64,000 nucleotides of DNA from Phyto melanocephala (lineage: Eukaryota; Arthropoda; Insecta; Diptera; Rhinophoridae), in the NCBI GenBank assembly GCA_941918925.1, contig OW799233.1, positions 140,618,223 to 140,682,222 of the forward strand, written 5' to 3'. This document shows, piece after piece, positions 11,912 to 23,459 of this stretch; position 1 is the first letter of the stretch, and each line of letters begins with the position of its first letter. The notes beneath the pieces were generated by a model. That model worked only from the letters and a program-made list of their open reading frames with translations. It was not told the DNA's origin and did no database searches. A program made the position numbers and the translations under genes.

Positions 11912-13489
11912 TAGAATATATTTAGTACGCGAAAAGTTTCCAAAAATTAGAAAATAAAAACTATTAAATATTCTTCCATATTATTGTAAAAAATTTATTT
12001 GTTTTTTAAAAACCAAATGCAAAATAAGAAAAATAGTTGAGCTTATATATATTTTTTTTATTGGATATAAACCAAACGTTAAAAATTAAAGGTAATTTAA
12101 GCATAAACTTAGCTAATAGATCACTTTTAGGGAAAATGTGTAGTTACAATAAGGAAAAAGCAATAATCTCTTCTTCCAGATCCTAATTTTAATTAATTTA
12201 ATTGAGTGTCTGTCAAATTAAATTTCAATTAAACCATCGAACAAACTAGTTTATGCCTATATTTGTATGTCTGTGTCTATCAGGGGTATAAGAAAGAATT
12301 TTTAAAATGAAATTTTAAAATCTTTCTCCCTAGACTTTAAAATGAATTTCAAATTAGAAAAATCATTTCAAGCAAAATACGTTAGTGTATATTAGTTTAA
12401 AAGATCTATTTAACATTTAAAAAATTTACAGAAGGAGATGCAAAAATTTATAACAGACTTATAAAAAGTCTTATTTATTTATGTATTAATTTATTGTATT
12501 TATTTATTTTATTGTAAAGAGTACCTGTTGTCCTTAAATTCAACTAATAAAAACCAAATTAGTCAACTGCATTCATGTCAGTTATTGCGTAACTGCGCAG
12601 CCAAACGTATATAAACTGTAAAAATTTCATATTAGATATAATTTTTATTAAAATCTTTTTTCACAATATTTTTTAATTTTTTCTTTAAATATTATATTTT
12701 ATATATTCGAACCGGTAAACCGGTTTTTTCTCAATTTTCAAACTAGCAAAAATACCACCACAATATTTCAAAAGTAGATTTGTTTTTAATTAATAACAAA
12801 CTTTTTATTAAAAAGCATAAAATAGTTTATAATGTTAAAGAAACACTTTAAAACTATAAAAATTAATAAAAAAAAAAACTTGAATTTAAAATACAAATTG
12901 AGTAAAAATATTTTTTATTAAATAAAATATTATTCTCTATGAGATCAAATATAAAAACAAAAAAACAAAAATACAGGTACTTCAGCTATGAGATCAGAAA
13001 TATAATCATTAGAATTCAATTTCAAAAACATTTTAATACAATTTATAATTAAAACATTAATTTAACGACATAGAAAATAATCTTTTAATATGCTCAAAGT
13101 CAATTTCTGATTTTTTTAAAAGTGCATTCCATATTTTGAGTTTTCTGACCACTTCCCTCAAAAAATTTTAACTCTTTCTTTATAGAAATTTTGAAGTATT
13201 GGAAACGTGAGCTGATTTTTTTTTAATTTTTTTTATTACCTCTAAAAGTGTATCAAAATATTTGTAAAAATATTTTTAAATGTAAAGTTTAAAAAATCCT
13301 TGAAGAAAAAAAAATATAAACATCTGCTTTCGAATCGTAGCCACCTTTTTTATTTCCCGGGATCCAGAAAGATAATCCCGGAAAATCGGGAAGATTAAAT
13401 AACTCAAATTCCCGGAAAATAACCCAATTTATAGCACAAAATGTATTTGTTTGTTATTAACAGTAATCGCTATGCAATAACCTCTTTAT
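11912..13489. other. Noncoding DNA with CCGG-rich patches
   Basis: Mostly A/T runs. Patches at 12709-12728 and 13355-13430 (with 10978-11095 on the other side of the Helitron) carry CCGG/CCCGG-type words that resemble hAT-type element ends, but no matched inverted termini or transposase were found. Confidence 0.35.
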
Positions 13490-14584
13490 ACTAAAATATG
13501 TATCATTTTCTTTGTATAACTTTGATATGCTGGTAAAATATTTTCGTAAATTTAGTCTTTCAATGAAAGAGGGCGTTAAAGTAGGCGTGTTGAAGTTGTT
13601 TCTACTAATGAATGCAACTTAGAGTTTATTATTCCAAAATCTTTTTTCATAGAGAAATTATATGAGTTTAAGATAAAACGTTATATAGGAGGTGGGCGTA
13701 AAAGTGGGCGTGCCACCTAAATTTTCCGGCAAAACAATGATATTGACTAGAAGGATATATGTAGCAAATTTCATCATCACACCTCCAATTTTGTAAGTTT
13801 TATGAGCTTTTAAATTTCATTAACAGTAGATAACGTGAAAAGAGGGCGTTATAGTAGGCGTGTCGAAATTATTTTACTAACGAATGCAATTTAGATGTTT
13901 CAATATAGTCCATTATTATTCCAAAATCTGTATTTATAGAGAAACTATATGAATTTGAGGTGAAACGTTATATGGGAGGTGGGTGTAAAAGGGGGCGTGT
14001 CACATTTATTTCCGTTAGATTAAAGTATTTCACCAAAAAGCCATGTTTGCAAAATTTCAGAATCGTATATTCATTTATGTTCGTTTTATGACGTTTTTGT
14101 TTTTAAATATACCGAAAAATACACTGTGCGGTATAAATTTTCGTACATTTTGATCCATAACTCCTTTCCTAATTCATAGAATTAGGCAATTTTCGTTTAA
14201 AAATATTGTTTTTACTCAGGAAATAAGTATATATTCATGAGTCTACGTTAATGCGTTTGGACACAATTGCATTTTATTCGATGTTCGAAGGACACGGTTT
14301 TTTCGACCTACTCTTGCTTTTCGAGCTATAACTCTCTTCCTAATATTCCGATTTAGCCCATTTTCAATACCAAACAAACCTTGTCTATAAGAAAGATTCT
14401 GGCAAAATTTGAGCCTCCTAGCTTTTTTGGTGCGACCACTATCGTGCTTTCAACAGACGGATGGACATAGCTAGATCGTCATAAAATCAAACCCCGATTC
14501 AGAATATATATACTTTATGGGGTCTAAAATGGATATTTCGATGTGTAACAAACGGAATGACAAAATGAATATACCCCCACCATT
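13490..14584 (-). mobile_element. Helentron-like element, family 1, copy D (3' truncated)
   Basis: It is homologous to copy A from about 2315 to 3725, including the ~290 bp 'gggcgttatagtaggcgtgt' units and the 5' region up to 'aatatacccccaccatt'. It reads right to left, so the 5' part is at the right. The 3' hairpin tail and the mariner insert are missing, and the GACGGACA minisatellite is reduced to one unit. Confidence 0.75.
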
Positions 14585-14679
14585 TGTTGCTTTATATATT
14601 TTATAAATTTTTTAATTTCAAAAATTTTATAATTTTCCAAAAAAAAAAATTTTTTCAGACTTGTTTCTCGATAACTCGA

Positions 14680-14883
14680 AGGGCCATTATTACAACTTGC
14701 CGTTAGTTTAAGGCAGGATTTTGTCGGACCGATAAATGGCTTTGCATTATAATCCCTCATTTATTATTTTTATTATTGTTAACAAAAATTACAATAAAAA
14801 ATGCAAGTGTTAATAATGATTAGCTATTTATCGAGCAAAAAAAATCTTACCTCTAATTAAAGGCAAGTTGTAATAATGGCCCT
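14680..14883. mobile_element. Short inverted-repeat MITE
   Basis: The terminal inverted repeat is AGGGCCATTATTACAACTTG at the left and its complement at 14864-14883, about 204 bp overall. There is no coding sequence. No target duplication could be fixed. Confidence 0.65.
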
Positions 14884-16770
14884 AAAACTTCTAAAACTAA
14901 TGGCTAGATCAGAAAAAAATATTAAAAAAAACTTTAAGCTGGCGTAATTTAAAGTTTTCAGACGGATTGCTCAACAAAATCGAGTACGTCGTTCCAAAAT
15001 TACGACAAGATGTATGGAACAGCCTCTTCAAAAATCTCAAATTTTATAAAAAAAAATTTACAAAAAAAAACCTTACCATAGAATTTAAAATTATGATCAT
15101 TTTTGCAGTTAGGTGACTATAGCGGATCAAGAAAATATATTTGTTATTTGGGAAAAAAAGTTTCCATTTGTTGCATAGTGTTATTAATGTTAAACCTAAA
15201 TTTCCTTAAATGGTGCATTCAAACATTTTTATTTACCAGCTATGTTGGCATGCATTGTTTAAACTCCACACATATGTATGTAGTTGTTGTCTTCGAAGCA
15301 CTTCGTTTATTTTAAACTTCGCTAGGATCTAATTTTTAAAGGATATTTGTCAGAAATTTTTTTAAAAAACTTTTATGACTTTTATTCACATGACTGTTAG
15401 TTTTAAGTATTCCATTTATCAATTTACCTAAATTTGTTCAAAACAAATTAAAACATTTTTTTGTACGAGTTACTTCGGTGAACATATAAATCTTTATCAT
15501 AAATTGATAAACAAGATTTACTCTTCAACAATCGAGAATTGTTGAAAGCACCCACAATACCGAAGTAATATTTATTTAATTGTCCACTCTATTCTGTATA
15601 ATATTATTGTCAAAGTATTAATATCACTGCAAAATTTTTACAAAAGTTTAAATTGAAGCAAGTGTGTTTGTGAATTTATATAATATTCTTAAATCAAATT
15701 CTCTACAAATTCAAAACTAAAATTATCTCTAATCTCTAATCAATTATGAAAAAAACACACACACAACAATTTTTAGTCATACAAAAGGATTTTTTTAATA
15801 TAATAGCGAAAGCACACCAAATATACATTGACTTTAATTCTATTTATTATAATTCCACATTGAGTAGTTTTGTCATAATTTTTTGTTTTCTTTAAACATT
15901 TTAAAATTGAATTAAAAATAATTTGTCCAGAAAATACCGATTATAAGGTATGATTTATCACATCAAAAAGCAACTTTTCATTTAATATTTTTCTTCCAAA
16001 AGTTCCAAAAATTGGTTTTGTCAAAAGTCCACTGATATGTATTAAAATAAATAGCTGCTTCAAAGGCTTTTGTTAAGTACATACATAGATACATACATAT
16101 GAACATAAAATTAAACCGAAAAAAATGTTCTAAAATCGCTATAATTTCAATAATTTTATTTCAATTTTTCTTTCTCTAGTTTTCAACAATTGTGTTGCGG
16201 CATTATCGTTATTATTTTGTGATGACATGCAACAAAGGCAACCCAATCAAATGATTTCAAATAAATAAATAAAAAATAACAAAAAAAAACAACTTCAAAA
16301 AACTATAAAAAAAAAACAAATTAGCTGAACCCGTACCGCATAGCTGCTTTAAACATAAATATATAGTTAGTTAGTTACCCAATAATAAAATAGTCTTTCG
16401 AACGAAGCATGTTTGTAGGAGAGAAATATAAAATGTTCACTTGCAAACCAGCTTACAGAATGCATGAAATTTGTATGGCGAGTTTGCGCTTTGAAGCATT
16501 ACTTGCTTAGCACAAAATGCTACTGCTTCACTTCCACTATTGCATCAAAGCTTTTTTCGAAGCACATATAAATGTGAATCGATTTCTAAAATATAATATT
16601 GGTGCTTCGAACAACTCGACTTACTGGGTATGTATTATTTCAATTAAGTAAAAAAAGCCTTATCAAAATTTGAGAAAATTAATAAAAAAAAATTAAGAAA
16701 TAAAATTTTTTAAAGAAAACACAATTTGTCTTATCCTATCCCAGCATATTTTTGTCCCAATGAATCATTG
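14884..16770. other. Noncoding AT-rich DNA
   Basis: No gene or clear repeat was recognised. A weak hairpin (ATTGTTGAAAGC area, 15528-15560) is of no evident meaning. Confidence 0.4.
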
Positions 16771-16771
16771 T

Positions 16772-17330
16772 TCCATGTTTCTTCAAAAATGAGGCATGTC
16801 GGAATGTCACCTTCAATGGTAACTGTTATCGCACCATATTAACAGACTAAGTATGTACTTCCTGAAGTTCAACTGCATGGTTGCGGTGAGTGCTGGTTTC
16901 AACAAGACGGTGCTAAAATCCATACAGCACGTCAAACAATGGTTTTGTTGAGAAATCATTTCAACTAGCACTTAAATTTACGATTTTCTACTGTAAATTG
17001 GCCACCTAGATCATGCGGAATCATATCTTTTGACTATTTTCTCTGTGGATATGTAAAGTCTGCGTATTTAAGGAATAATCCAGCTACGATTGACATTTTG
17101 GAAGCACATCATTACTCTTGTTATTTCAATATACCAGTCACAGTGTTCGAATGAGATGCGCAAAATTGTACCTTTCGAATGGACTACCTCGGATGTACAT
17201 GATATAATTTTCAAACAGTAAGTGCCATAAATTTATTTAACTAATAAAAAAAATTGTTCACTTTCAAATTTATGTGTTTTTTTTTTACATTAAAAACCCA
17301 GTCTCACGGTGAATCACGCTATATTTATTC
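16772..17330 (+). pseudogene. Mariner-type transposase relic (+)
   Basis: This is an IS630/Tc1-mariner superfamily transposase, C-terminal half. Blocks recognised across frames are FFKNEACRNVTFNGNCYRTI, WFQQDGAKIHTARQTMVLLR (second catalytic Asp in QQD), WP-RSCGIISFDYFLCGYVK and PFEWTTSDVHDIIFKQ, followed by a stop. The third catalytic residue, Asp in the RSCD block of relatives such as the copy at 44.2 kb, is Gly here. Stops and frameshifts interrupt the reading. The right terminus resembles the family inverted repeat (ggtgaatcacg at 17317). The 5' half is missing. Confidence 0.8.
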
Positions 17331-17509
17331 ATTAAAAAAAAATTGTGAAAACTTGTTTCCCTAATAATTTTTATTTAGAAAAATTCACTAATTTGTATTA
17401 ATTAATTTAACAATTTAATTATAATATATTTTACTCTCCCCAACATGTATATCGGCCAAGATTAATGCTTCTTCGTTGGCAAATTTCATATTCATAAATT
17501 CATAAGTTC

Positions 17510-18040
17510 AGAAAATGTAGAAATGACTATAAAAATAAGAAAAGTATCTTTTTGTCCGTCTCTATATTTTTAAACTCAACATGGATAAGTAAGTAGTTTC
17601 TAATTTCAGAGTTCTTTGTATATTTAAAAGCATTAAAAATACAAAAAGTACCATAAAAATTAAAAAAGTATCTTCTGTGTCTCCCATATCATTATCAGTC
17701 TCACTTTGGATCAATGGTCCCTAATTTACTATCTCTATCTTTACAAACGTAGAAAATACAAAAAGTACTTTATAAATCCGAAAAAGTACCTCTTTAATAT
17801 ATTTTCAATATCAACTTGTATCAATATTTCTTAATTTAAAAAATCTAAATTTATAACCGTGGAAAAAACAAAAAGTACCATAAAATTCCGAAAAGTTTTT
17901 TTTTTTGTCTCCCATAATATTTTCTGTCTTGTCTCATCAAAAGTCTCTAGTTTTAAAAAGTCTTTTAGTTTTTCTAGGTCCTTAAGCTTAGAAAATACAA
18001 AAAGTACCATAAAAAAAGTTTTTTTTTGGGGGGTTTTCAT
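17510..18040. repeat. Degenerate ~120 bp tandem repeat
   Basis: About five diverged units each start near 'aaaatacaaaaagtaccataaaa' (anchors near 17641, 17758, 17869 and 17998; a weaker one at 17521) and continue into 'tctccc', 'tctca' and 'ctaattt' phrases. Open frames on both strands at 17831-18065 are by-products of this repeat. Confidence 0.65.
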
Positions 18041-18830
18041 ATCAATTATAAATTACAAGTTTTAAATGTTTTAATATCTATTTACCAATAAAATATTTTA
18101 CTAGACAGGACTTAAAGTGAATAAATTTACTCTTTATTTTTATACAAATAAATATGTTCCAAAAAGTATCAAACTGCTTTTCTGAATTTTCCTTTTTCTA
18201 TCCAGTTACAAATGTGTTCCAAGTTTTACAAAATTTGATAATTTTTTATATCCGATGAAATTCCTAAAACAAAATATTTTCAAATCGGCTCTTGAAATAT
18301 AAATAAAATATATTTTCCCCCCTTTTTGGTACCCTTTTTCTCCCCCTAAAAGTTTCCTTAAATTTCAGCTAAATAATTGTCTATATTTTATTAGGCAATT
18401 AGACAATTTATGTCCTATTGAGTAATAAAAGAATTCTTTTTTTAAAGAATACCAAAGGACAATTTTTACCCCTTATATTTATATACATGCGAATTGGTGG
18501 TGAAACCTTTTTATTTATTTTTTTTTATTTTTTCGAAGAGTAACTAATAGTACATTTACACCTGCGCGAAATCTAGTAGATTTGATTTAAAATCTTAATT
18601 AAAATCTGCACCGTTTACACTATTGTCTTTTGACATTTTGCGAGATTTCGTTTTCAAAACAGTATATTAATTTATAAGGTGATGTGAAAAGCTTTCTATA
18701 ACCTGCGTCTCTAAAACTTAAACTCCATATAAAGAAACTATTAACAATAAAGTATTTGCGCAATTGCAACCACCTTATAGGTTATGATTGAATTTTTCTT
18801 TATGAAGCGTAGTGTTTTTAAGTACAATGT

Positions 18831-19025
18831 GCCCCGGTGGACCAGTCAGTAGTGTGCTAGTCTGCTAGTTTGGGGGTTGCTGCTTCTCCTTTTCTTATAT
18901 TCTTTTTCTCTTCTAACTATTCTATTCATATGGAGCGCCCAACATGCCAATTGGGCATAAGTGTATACCTGTCGTGGGTTTGGGCTTTTAGTGCCCCCCC
19001 CCCTTTTTCAACCTAACCTAACCTA
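18831..19025 (+). repeat. SINE-like repeat with a LINE tail
   Basis: The head (18831-18890) resembles a decayed tRNA gene: an A-box-like 'ggtggaccagtcagtag' and, about 35 bp on, a B-box-like 'gggggttgctgcttctcc'. The tail (18927-19025, 'atatggagcgcccaacatgc' to the 'aacctaacctaacc' end) is nearly the same as the 3' end of the LOA-like LINE at 54355-54480. A pol III-type head fused to a LINE 3' end is the usual SINE design, since it lets the element use the LINE's reverse transcriptase. No target duplication was found, so a truncated LINE fragment beside a chance tRNA-like sequence is the alternative. Confidence 0.5.
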
Positions 19026-20157
19026 TAAAAACCACAGTTGTATTAAGAAGCTGTACAAAATTTTTAGTAGATTTTGCGAAGATCTAGTGACGAAGTAGAT
19101 TTTGTTTTGTATGGGGAATCAACTAGATTTTGCTTAAAATCTCCAATGCACTTGAATTGTATTATAATACGATTTAAAATGTTTTCCTATGTTCATGTGT
19201 TTTAAAGATACCAAAAATACCCCTTAAGGGGTTGAAAATTCAAATAAGGTCAGACACCTGTCAGTTTATTTTTTTAACAGATTACAATCGGTTTCGTTTT
19301 TGGTATAGGAGATAAAAGGTTGCCAAATTTACCCGTTAAGATTGTTACGCATAAACACAATACATAAATAAATTTATTAACTACAGTGCCATCTAGATAC
19401 AAAGAAACAATTAAGGTTTTTTTGGAATAAAAATTAAGCAAAAACTAAACATGAATCAGCTTGAACCTGTGGTAAAATATTCATCCTAATAGCTCTTACG
19501 GTTCCTGAGATCACGTTTTACTAACAAACGCACTAATGTTTTCGCAAATGTACTTATATGCATAAATATAATAGACATAAATAGATCTCCCTGGCATTTA
19601 TTCATATACTAAAAATGACTTTTATGGATTTCAAATGTTGTACAATATATTTACATACACTCATACACAATTTATTGAACCGCAAATAAATATTAACAAT
19701 GCAACACATTATCATGCACATACATACATAATGTTTTCGTACATAAAGTGCAATTATTATGTTGATAATATAACCGCTTTGATAATATAACATTTCATCA
19801 CTTTACCACATGTTGGTAAGAGAAAAAAAAAAGAAATAACTTAAAACAAAAAAAAAATTAAATCAATATGAATAAAACATTTAAAATAATGCTTTTCCAA
19901 AGGATTTGCTTAAAATTCATTTATGTAATTTACAATAGTTTATGTATGTAAAATATGTATGTACATATTTACATAACAATTTAGAAAAAAAAAATTATGG
20001 AATTTTTTTAAAGAAACAATATAACAACAGCAGGGCTCTTTTCTTGTTATGCATAACAATTAATTGAAAAAAATTAATTCGCGTTCAGTGAAAAACTAAA
20101 TACAACTTTTTATTTAATATTTATAGGCCGTTGTTTTTATTTTTTTATTTTTTTTTT
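19026..20157. other. Noncoding AT-rich DNA
   Basis: No gene was recognised. It contains scattered A runs and 'catacata' simple sequence. Confidence 0.4.
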
Positions 20158-20325
20158 TAACATTCATACATAAACACAATTTATAATTTTACAATGGGAT
20201 GTTTTTATATGTAGGTACGTATTTAATATGAGATGAATGGTGATACAAACAATTGTTATTGCATGACTACATGTTGTGTAAAGTATATAAGATTCGGCAC
20301 GGCCGAATATAGCACTCTTACTTGT
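20158..20325 (+). mobile_element. Helentron-like element, family 2, 3' end fragment
   Basis: This covers the last part of family 2: 'acaatgggatgtttttatat', 'atgaatggtgatacaaac', then the hairpin ATTCGGCACGGCCGAAT and the tail 'atagcactcttacttgttt'. The site ATGTTTTTA at 20199-20207 is uninterrupted here, and marks where a foldback element is inserted in the copy at 45-48 kb. Confidence 0.8.
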
Positions 20326-20334
20326 TTCAGTATA

Positions 20335-20510
20335 CCTAAGCCAATTATCAAGCAAGAACTTACACCAGAACAACGTTGGCCAATTGTGAGAATATATTTT
20401 CAAAATTCGCACTTCTTCAATCAATCGATACCGACATTTACTCTTTTCGATAATATTCAAATCGAGCCCATACCGTGCGTACAGACAACAACCCGCACAA
20501 AAAATAAATA
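20335..20510 (+). pseudogene. Mariner-type transposase N-terminal fragment
   Basis: Just after the family-2 tail, the + strand reads 'IIKQELTPEQRWPIVRIYFQ', the usual start of the IS630/mariner family seen elsewhere in this window (compare EQRFKVIQVFYKNG near 51.9 kb). The similarity fades after about 30 residues. The frame stays open to 20511 but is not recognisable. Confidence 0.55.
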
Positions 20511-20511
20511 A

Positions 20512-21605
20512 ATAATTGATTTGATTGATTGATTTATTTATAAATTTGAATTATATTCTTTTATTAATATAAATAACTTTTTTAATTGATATTAATTACT
20601 TTCAAAAACCCAAGAAATTTCATTTGAATAAAATATTTAATGAAAAATAAAATTGAAAAATTTAATTTTTGTCAAGATTTGAACAGAAAAAAAATTAATA
20701 TGACTCAATTACAAAATTAATATTGTTAATGAAATTTTCAATTTTATTACTAACTTGCATGTGCCCGTGAACTTTTTTGCGTAGTTTTTGGGATCCAATG
20801 TATGCATTAACCAAATTTCATTCAGCTCCGTTTAGCTATCTAAATAGGTACATATGTAAGTAGTTATTTAAATTCCTTCCCTCTATTTGATCAAGACTTT
20901 TGCAGATAATTTTTTTTGTGTCATGATCGGGCATGCCATCCATTATTTTCGAAACCAAATAAGCAAAATGTAATTAAAAATATATTTATGTATGTATGTA
21001 TGTTTGTATTTATGTAAAAATATATATATAAAATGTATAATTTCCTTTCGAATAATTTTATTGGAAACAGTTTCATTAATCTTTATATGTATATGATTAA
21101 ATACATGTTTTATTTAAATAAATCCCAAATTGCAATTACGGCTGTAATTAAAGTGATTAAAAATATTTTTAATATTAAGTAGAAGTTTTAATTAATTTTT
21201 TGGTACTATTTTTATTGATTTTTTTCGCAATATTATTTCAATAAAAAATATTAATTTTCATTTAATTAATAGTATCATTATGATGATTGGAGCAAAATCA
21301 AATAAAATATTAATTTCGTATTTGAAACTCATATTTTTTTTTTGTTCTGTGCATTCTCCCTCTAGACGCCAGCGTGATAGAGAATTCGAATTCAGCAACT
21401 CGGTTTCTTCCGTTAATTACTTGAAATATTTTTAAGAAAGATCTTGGCCTACTTCTATGTATGAGTCAAGTAAGATGAAGTAATTTAAGCCAGTAGACCA
21501 TCAACAGTAAATTAACTGAGAATCAAAAGGACTTCTTTTCTAGCTTTACACGTATTTAAAGAAACAAAGAGGGCACAATCCTCATGAGATTCTTGAGACT
21601 CTAAG
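20512..21605. other. Noncoding AT-rich DNA
   Basis: No gene was recognised. It contains tatgta simple sequence near 20990-21010. Confidence 0.4.
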
Positions 21606-21994
21606 TCCCCGTTTAGACAGGGAAACATTTGGAAGGGAAACATTTGGAAGGGAAACATTTTGTTTGGTAGAGAGGGACGGGTGGGGAAGAGAATATGAAA
21701 TTTGATTTCCGTTCTCGGAGGCACGCTCTGTGCTTTCGTTCTTATTGTTAACATTTGCTATGCTTTTTGACATTTGCTTTATTTCTTTTCGGCGAGCTTT
21801 GTTCTCTATGTTTTATATTTGACTTTGTTTGAAAAAAAAATAAAAAAATAAATAATGACTAAATAAAATCAAAAATTAAAATATAAACTGGAATGTTTCC
21901 GACAACATTGTTTCCCTGTATGACCGCGCAGGAAAATACAAAAGCGAATGCCAGATGTTTCCCTTCCAAATGTTTCCCTGTGTAAACGGGGACG
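21606..21994. mobile_element. MITE with ~39 bp inverted repeats
   Basis: The ends read GTCCCCGTTTAGACAGGGAA and the complement of GTCCCCGTTTACACAGGGAA. Each arm then repeats 'acatttggaaggga'. The element is about 389 bp. The open frames inside are low-value readings of the repeat. No obvious target duplication was seen. Confidence 0.7.
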
Positions 21995-22315
21995 TACATC
22001 CCAAAAAATCACTGCTTGGCATAGTTAATATGCAGAAAGCGAAAACGTGAATCCAAGATTTAATTACCAAATTATATCATGAAATGAACCTAAGAAATGG
22101 CCACCTAGTTCATATATTTTAACACAATTGGACTTCTTGTTATGAGAATACGTAAGGTGTAAAAACAGCCAAAAAAGCTTAGAAAGTATTTTTAAAAAAT
22201 AAAAAAACGATCAGAAAAAAATTTAAGACAAAACAAACAAAAAAACTATGTATATTATTTTTTAAGCAAAAACTATAGTAATAGCGGGTGATTAATCTTG
22301 AGGTTTGACTTATAA

Positions 22316-22684
22316 TCTGTATATATATAAGTTAAACTCTGTCTGTATGTGTGTGTGTGTGTGTTAGCTATAGACTCCGAAACCAAAAAGCCGGTCGGAC
22401 TCAAACTTTGGAAAGTTGTTGTACAACTTCCAGCAAGTGTTTATGGGGGATAAAAAGTGGGCGGGGTTACGCCCATAAAAAATAAGTTATCAGTTTTAGC
22501 TACTTGCACTTCACCTATTTTTAGAAACTTTGCACGTATATTGAGCTGTCATACAGTAGATATTGAGACTATACAGTTTCGTGATTATAAAAGTGAGCAG
22601 TGCCACGCCCATCAAAAAAAAGTTATAATTTTAAGCTTCTTGCACTTGATAGTTTGCATAGCAACGCGCACCGGTCTTGACTAG
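22316..22684 (+). mobile_element. Short non-autonomous Helitron
   Basis: It begins TCTGTATATATATAAG after an A, and ends with 'aacgcgcaccggtcttga' then CTAG. It is a shorter relative of the Helitron at 11133-11911, with two of the ~120 bp 'gtgggcggggttacgccc' units. The base after CTAG is A rather than the usual T, which may be a later change. Confidence 0.8.
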
Positions 22685-22739
22685 AAAAAAATAAAACACA
22701 AAAATTTTAAAATTAACAAGTGAAAATTTTTTTGGCCTT

Positions 22740-23400
22740 TACTGTTTAAATATTGGTCTTGACTACGTCTGAGGTGGTCCATTCGAAAGGTACAACTTGG
22801 GCGATTCATTTAACCATAGCGATTACTATCTCGCGAATAACACGAGTAATATTAACTTACAAAGCATCAATAGTAGTTTTCTTATTCCTAAACACCTTAG
22901 CCTTTACAAAACATTCCAAAAGTGTGATATCGCACTACCTAGGTGGCCAATTTACCGCAGCAAAACGTGAAATTAAGTGCTCATAAAAATTATTTCCTCA
23001 CAAGTCCATTGTCTTACGCGTTGTATAGCTCGTAGCGTCGCCTCAATTAAACCAGAGCTTACCGAGACCATGCCCTTGAATTTGCTGCGATAACAGTTAA
23101 CATTGATAACATTCTGATTGGCCTTACTTTTAAAGAAATATAGACCAATGACTCCACCACTCCATAAACCATATCATACCGTTGTTTTCAATGGATATAA
23201 TGAGAGTTTTTAGTACTCTTCGTGTGGCCCATCAGCCCAAATACGGCCATTTCGTTTATAAACGTATTCCTTGAGCCATAACCGTGCTTTATCACTGAAT
23301 AAAGTTTTGCGATAAAACAACGAAAAAACACTTCTCACAGAATGCTGCTTTTCTTAATACAGCTTAACAATTAGGTGCCGCTGTTGTGGTGTGAGTCTTT
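22740..23400 (-). pseudogene. Mariner-type transposase relic (-)
   Basis: On the minus strand I can read, in shifting frames, the first catalytic region (DKARLWLKEYVYKRNGRIWA), a 'CDITLLECF' block matching the third catalytic region of the 44.2 kb copy (RSCDITPLDYF), and 'VPFEWTTSDVVKTNI' near the C-terminus. Several stops and frame changes make it non-functional. It belongs to the same family as the relic at 16772-17330, which has the same C-terminal PFEWTTSDV. Confidence 0.7.
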
Positions 23401-23459
23401 CCATGATGACATGCCAAACGTTATTTATTTTTTTAATCAAACCTCACGATGAATCACCC

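Larger units (their letters stand above)
22286..23459 (-). mobile_element. Mariner-type element, dead, with a Helitron inserted
   Basis: The inverted ends are GGGTGATTAATCTTGAGGTT at the left and the complement of GGGTGATTCATCGTGAGGTT at the right. A minus-strand transposase relic fills the interior. A 369 bp Helitron is inserted 30 bp from the left end. Confidence 0.75.
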
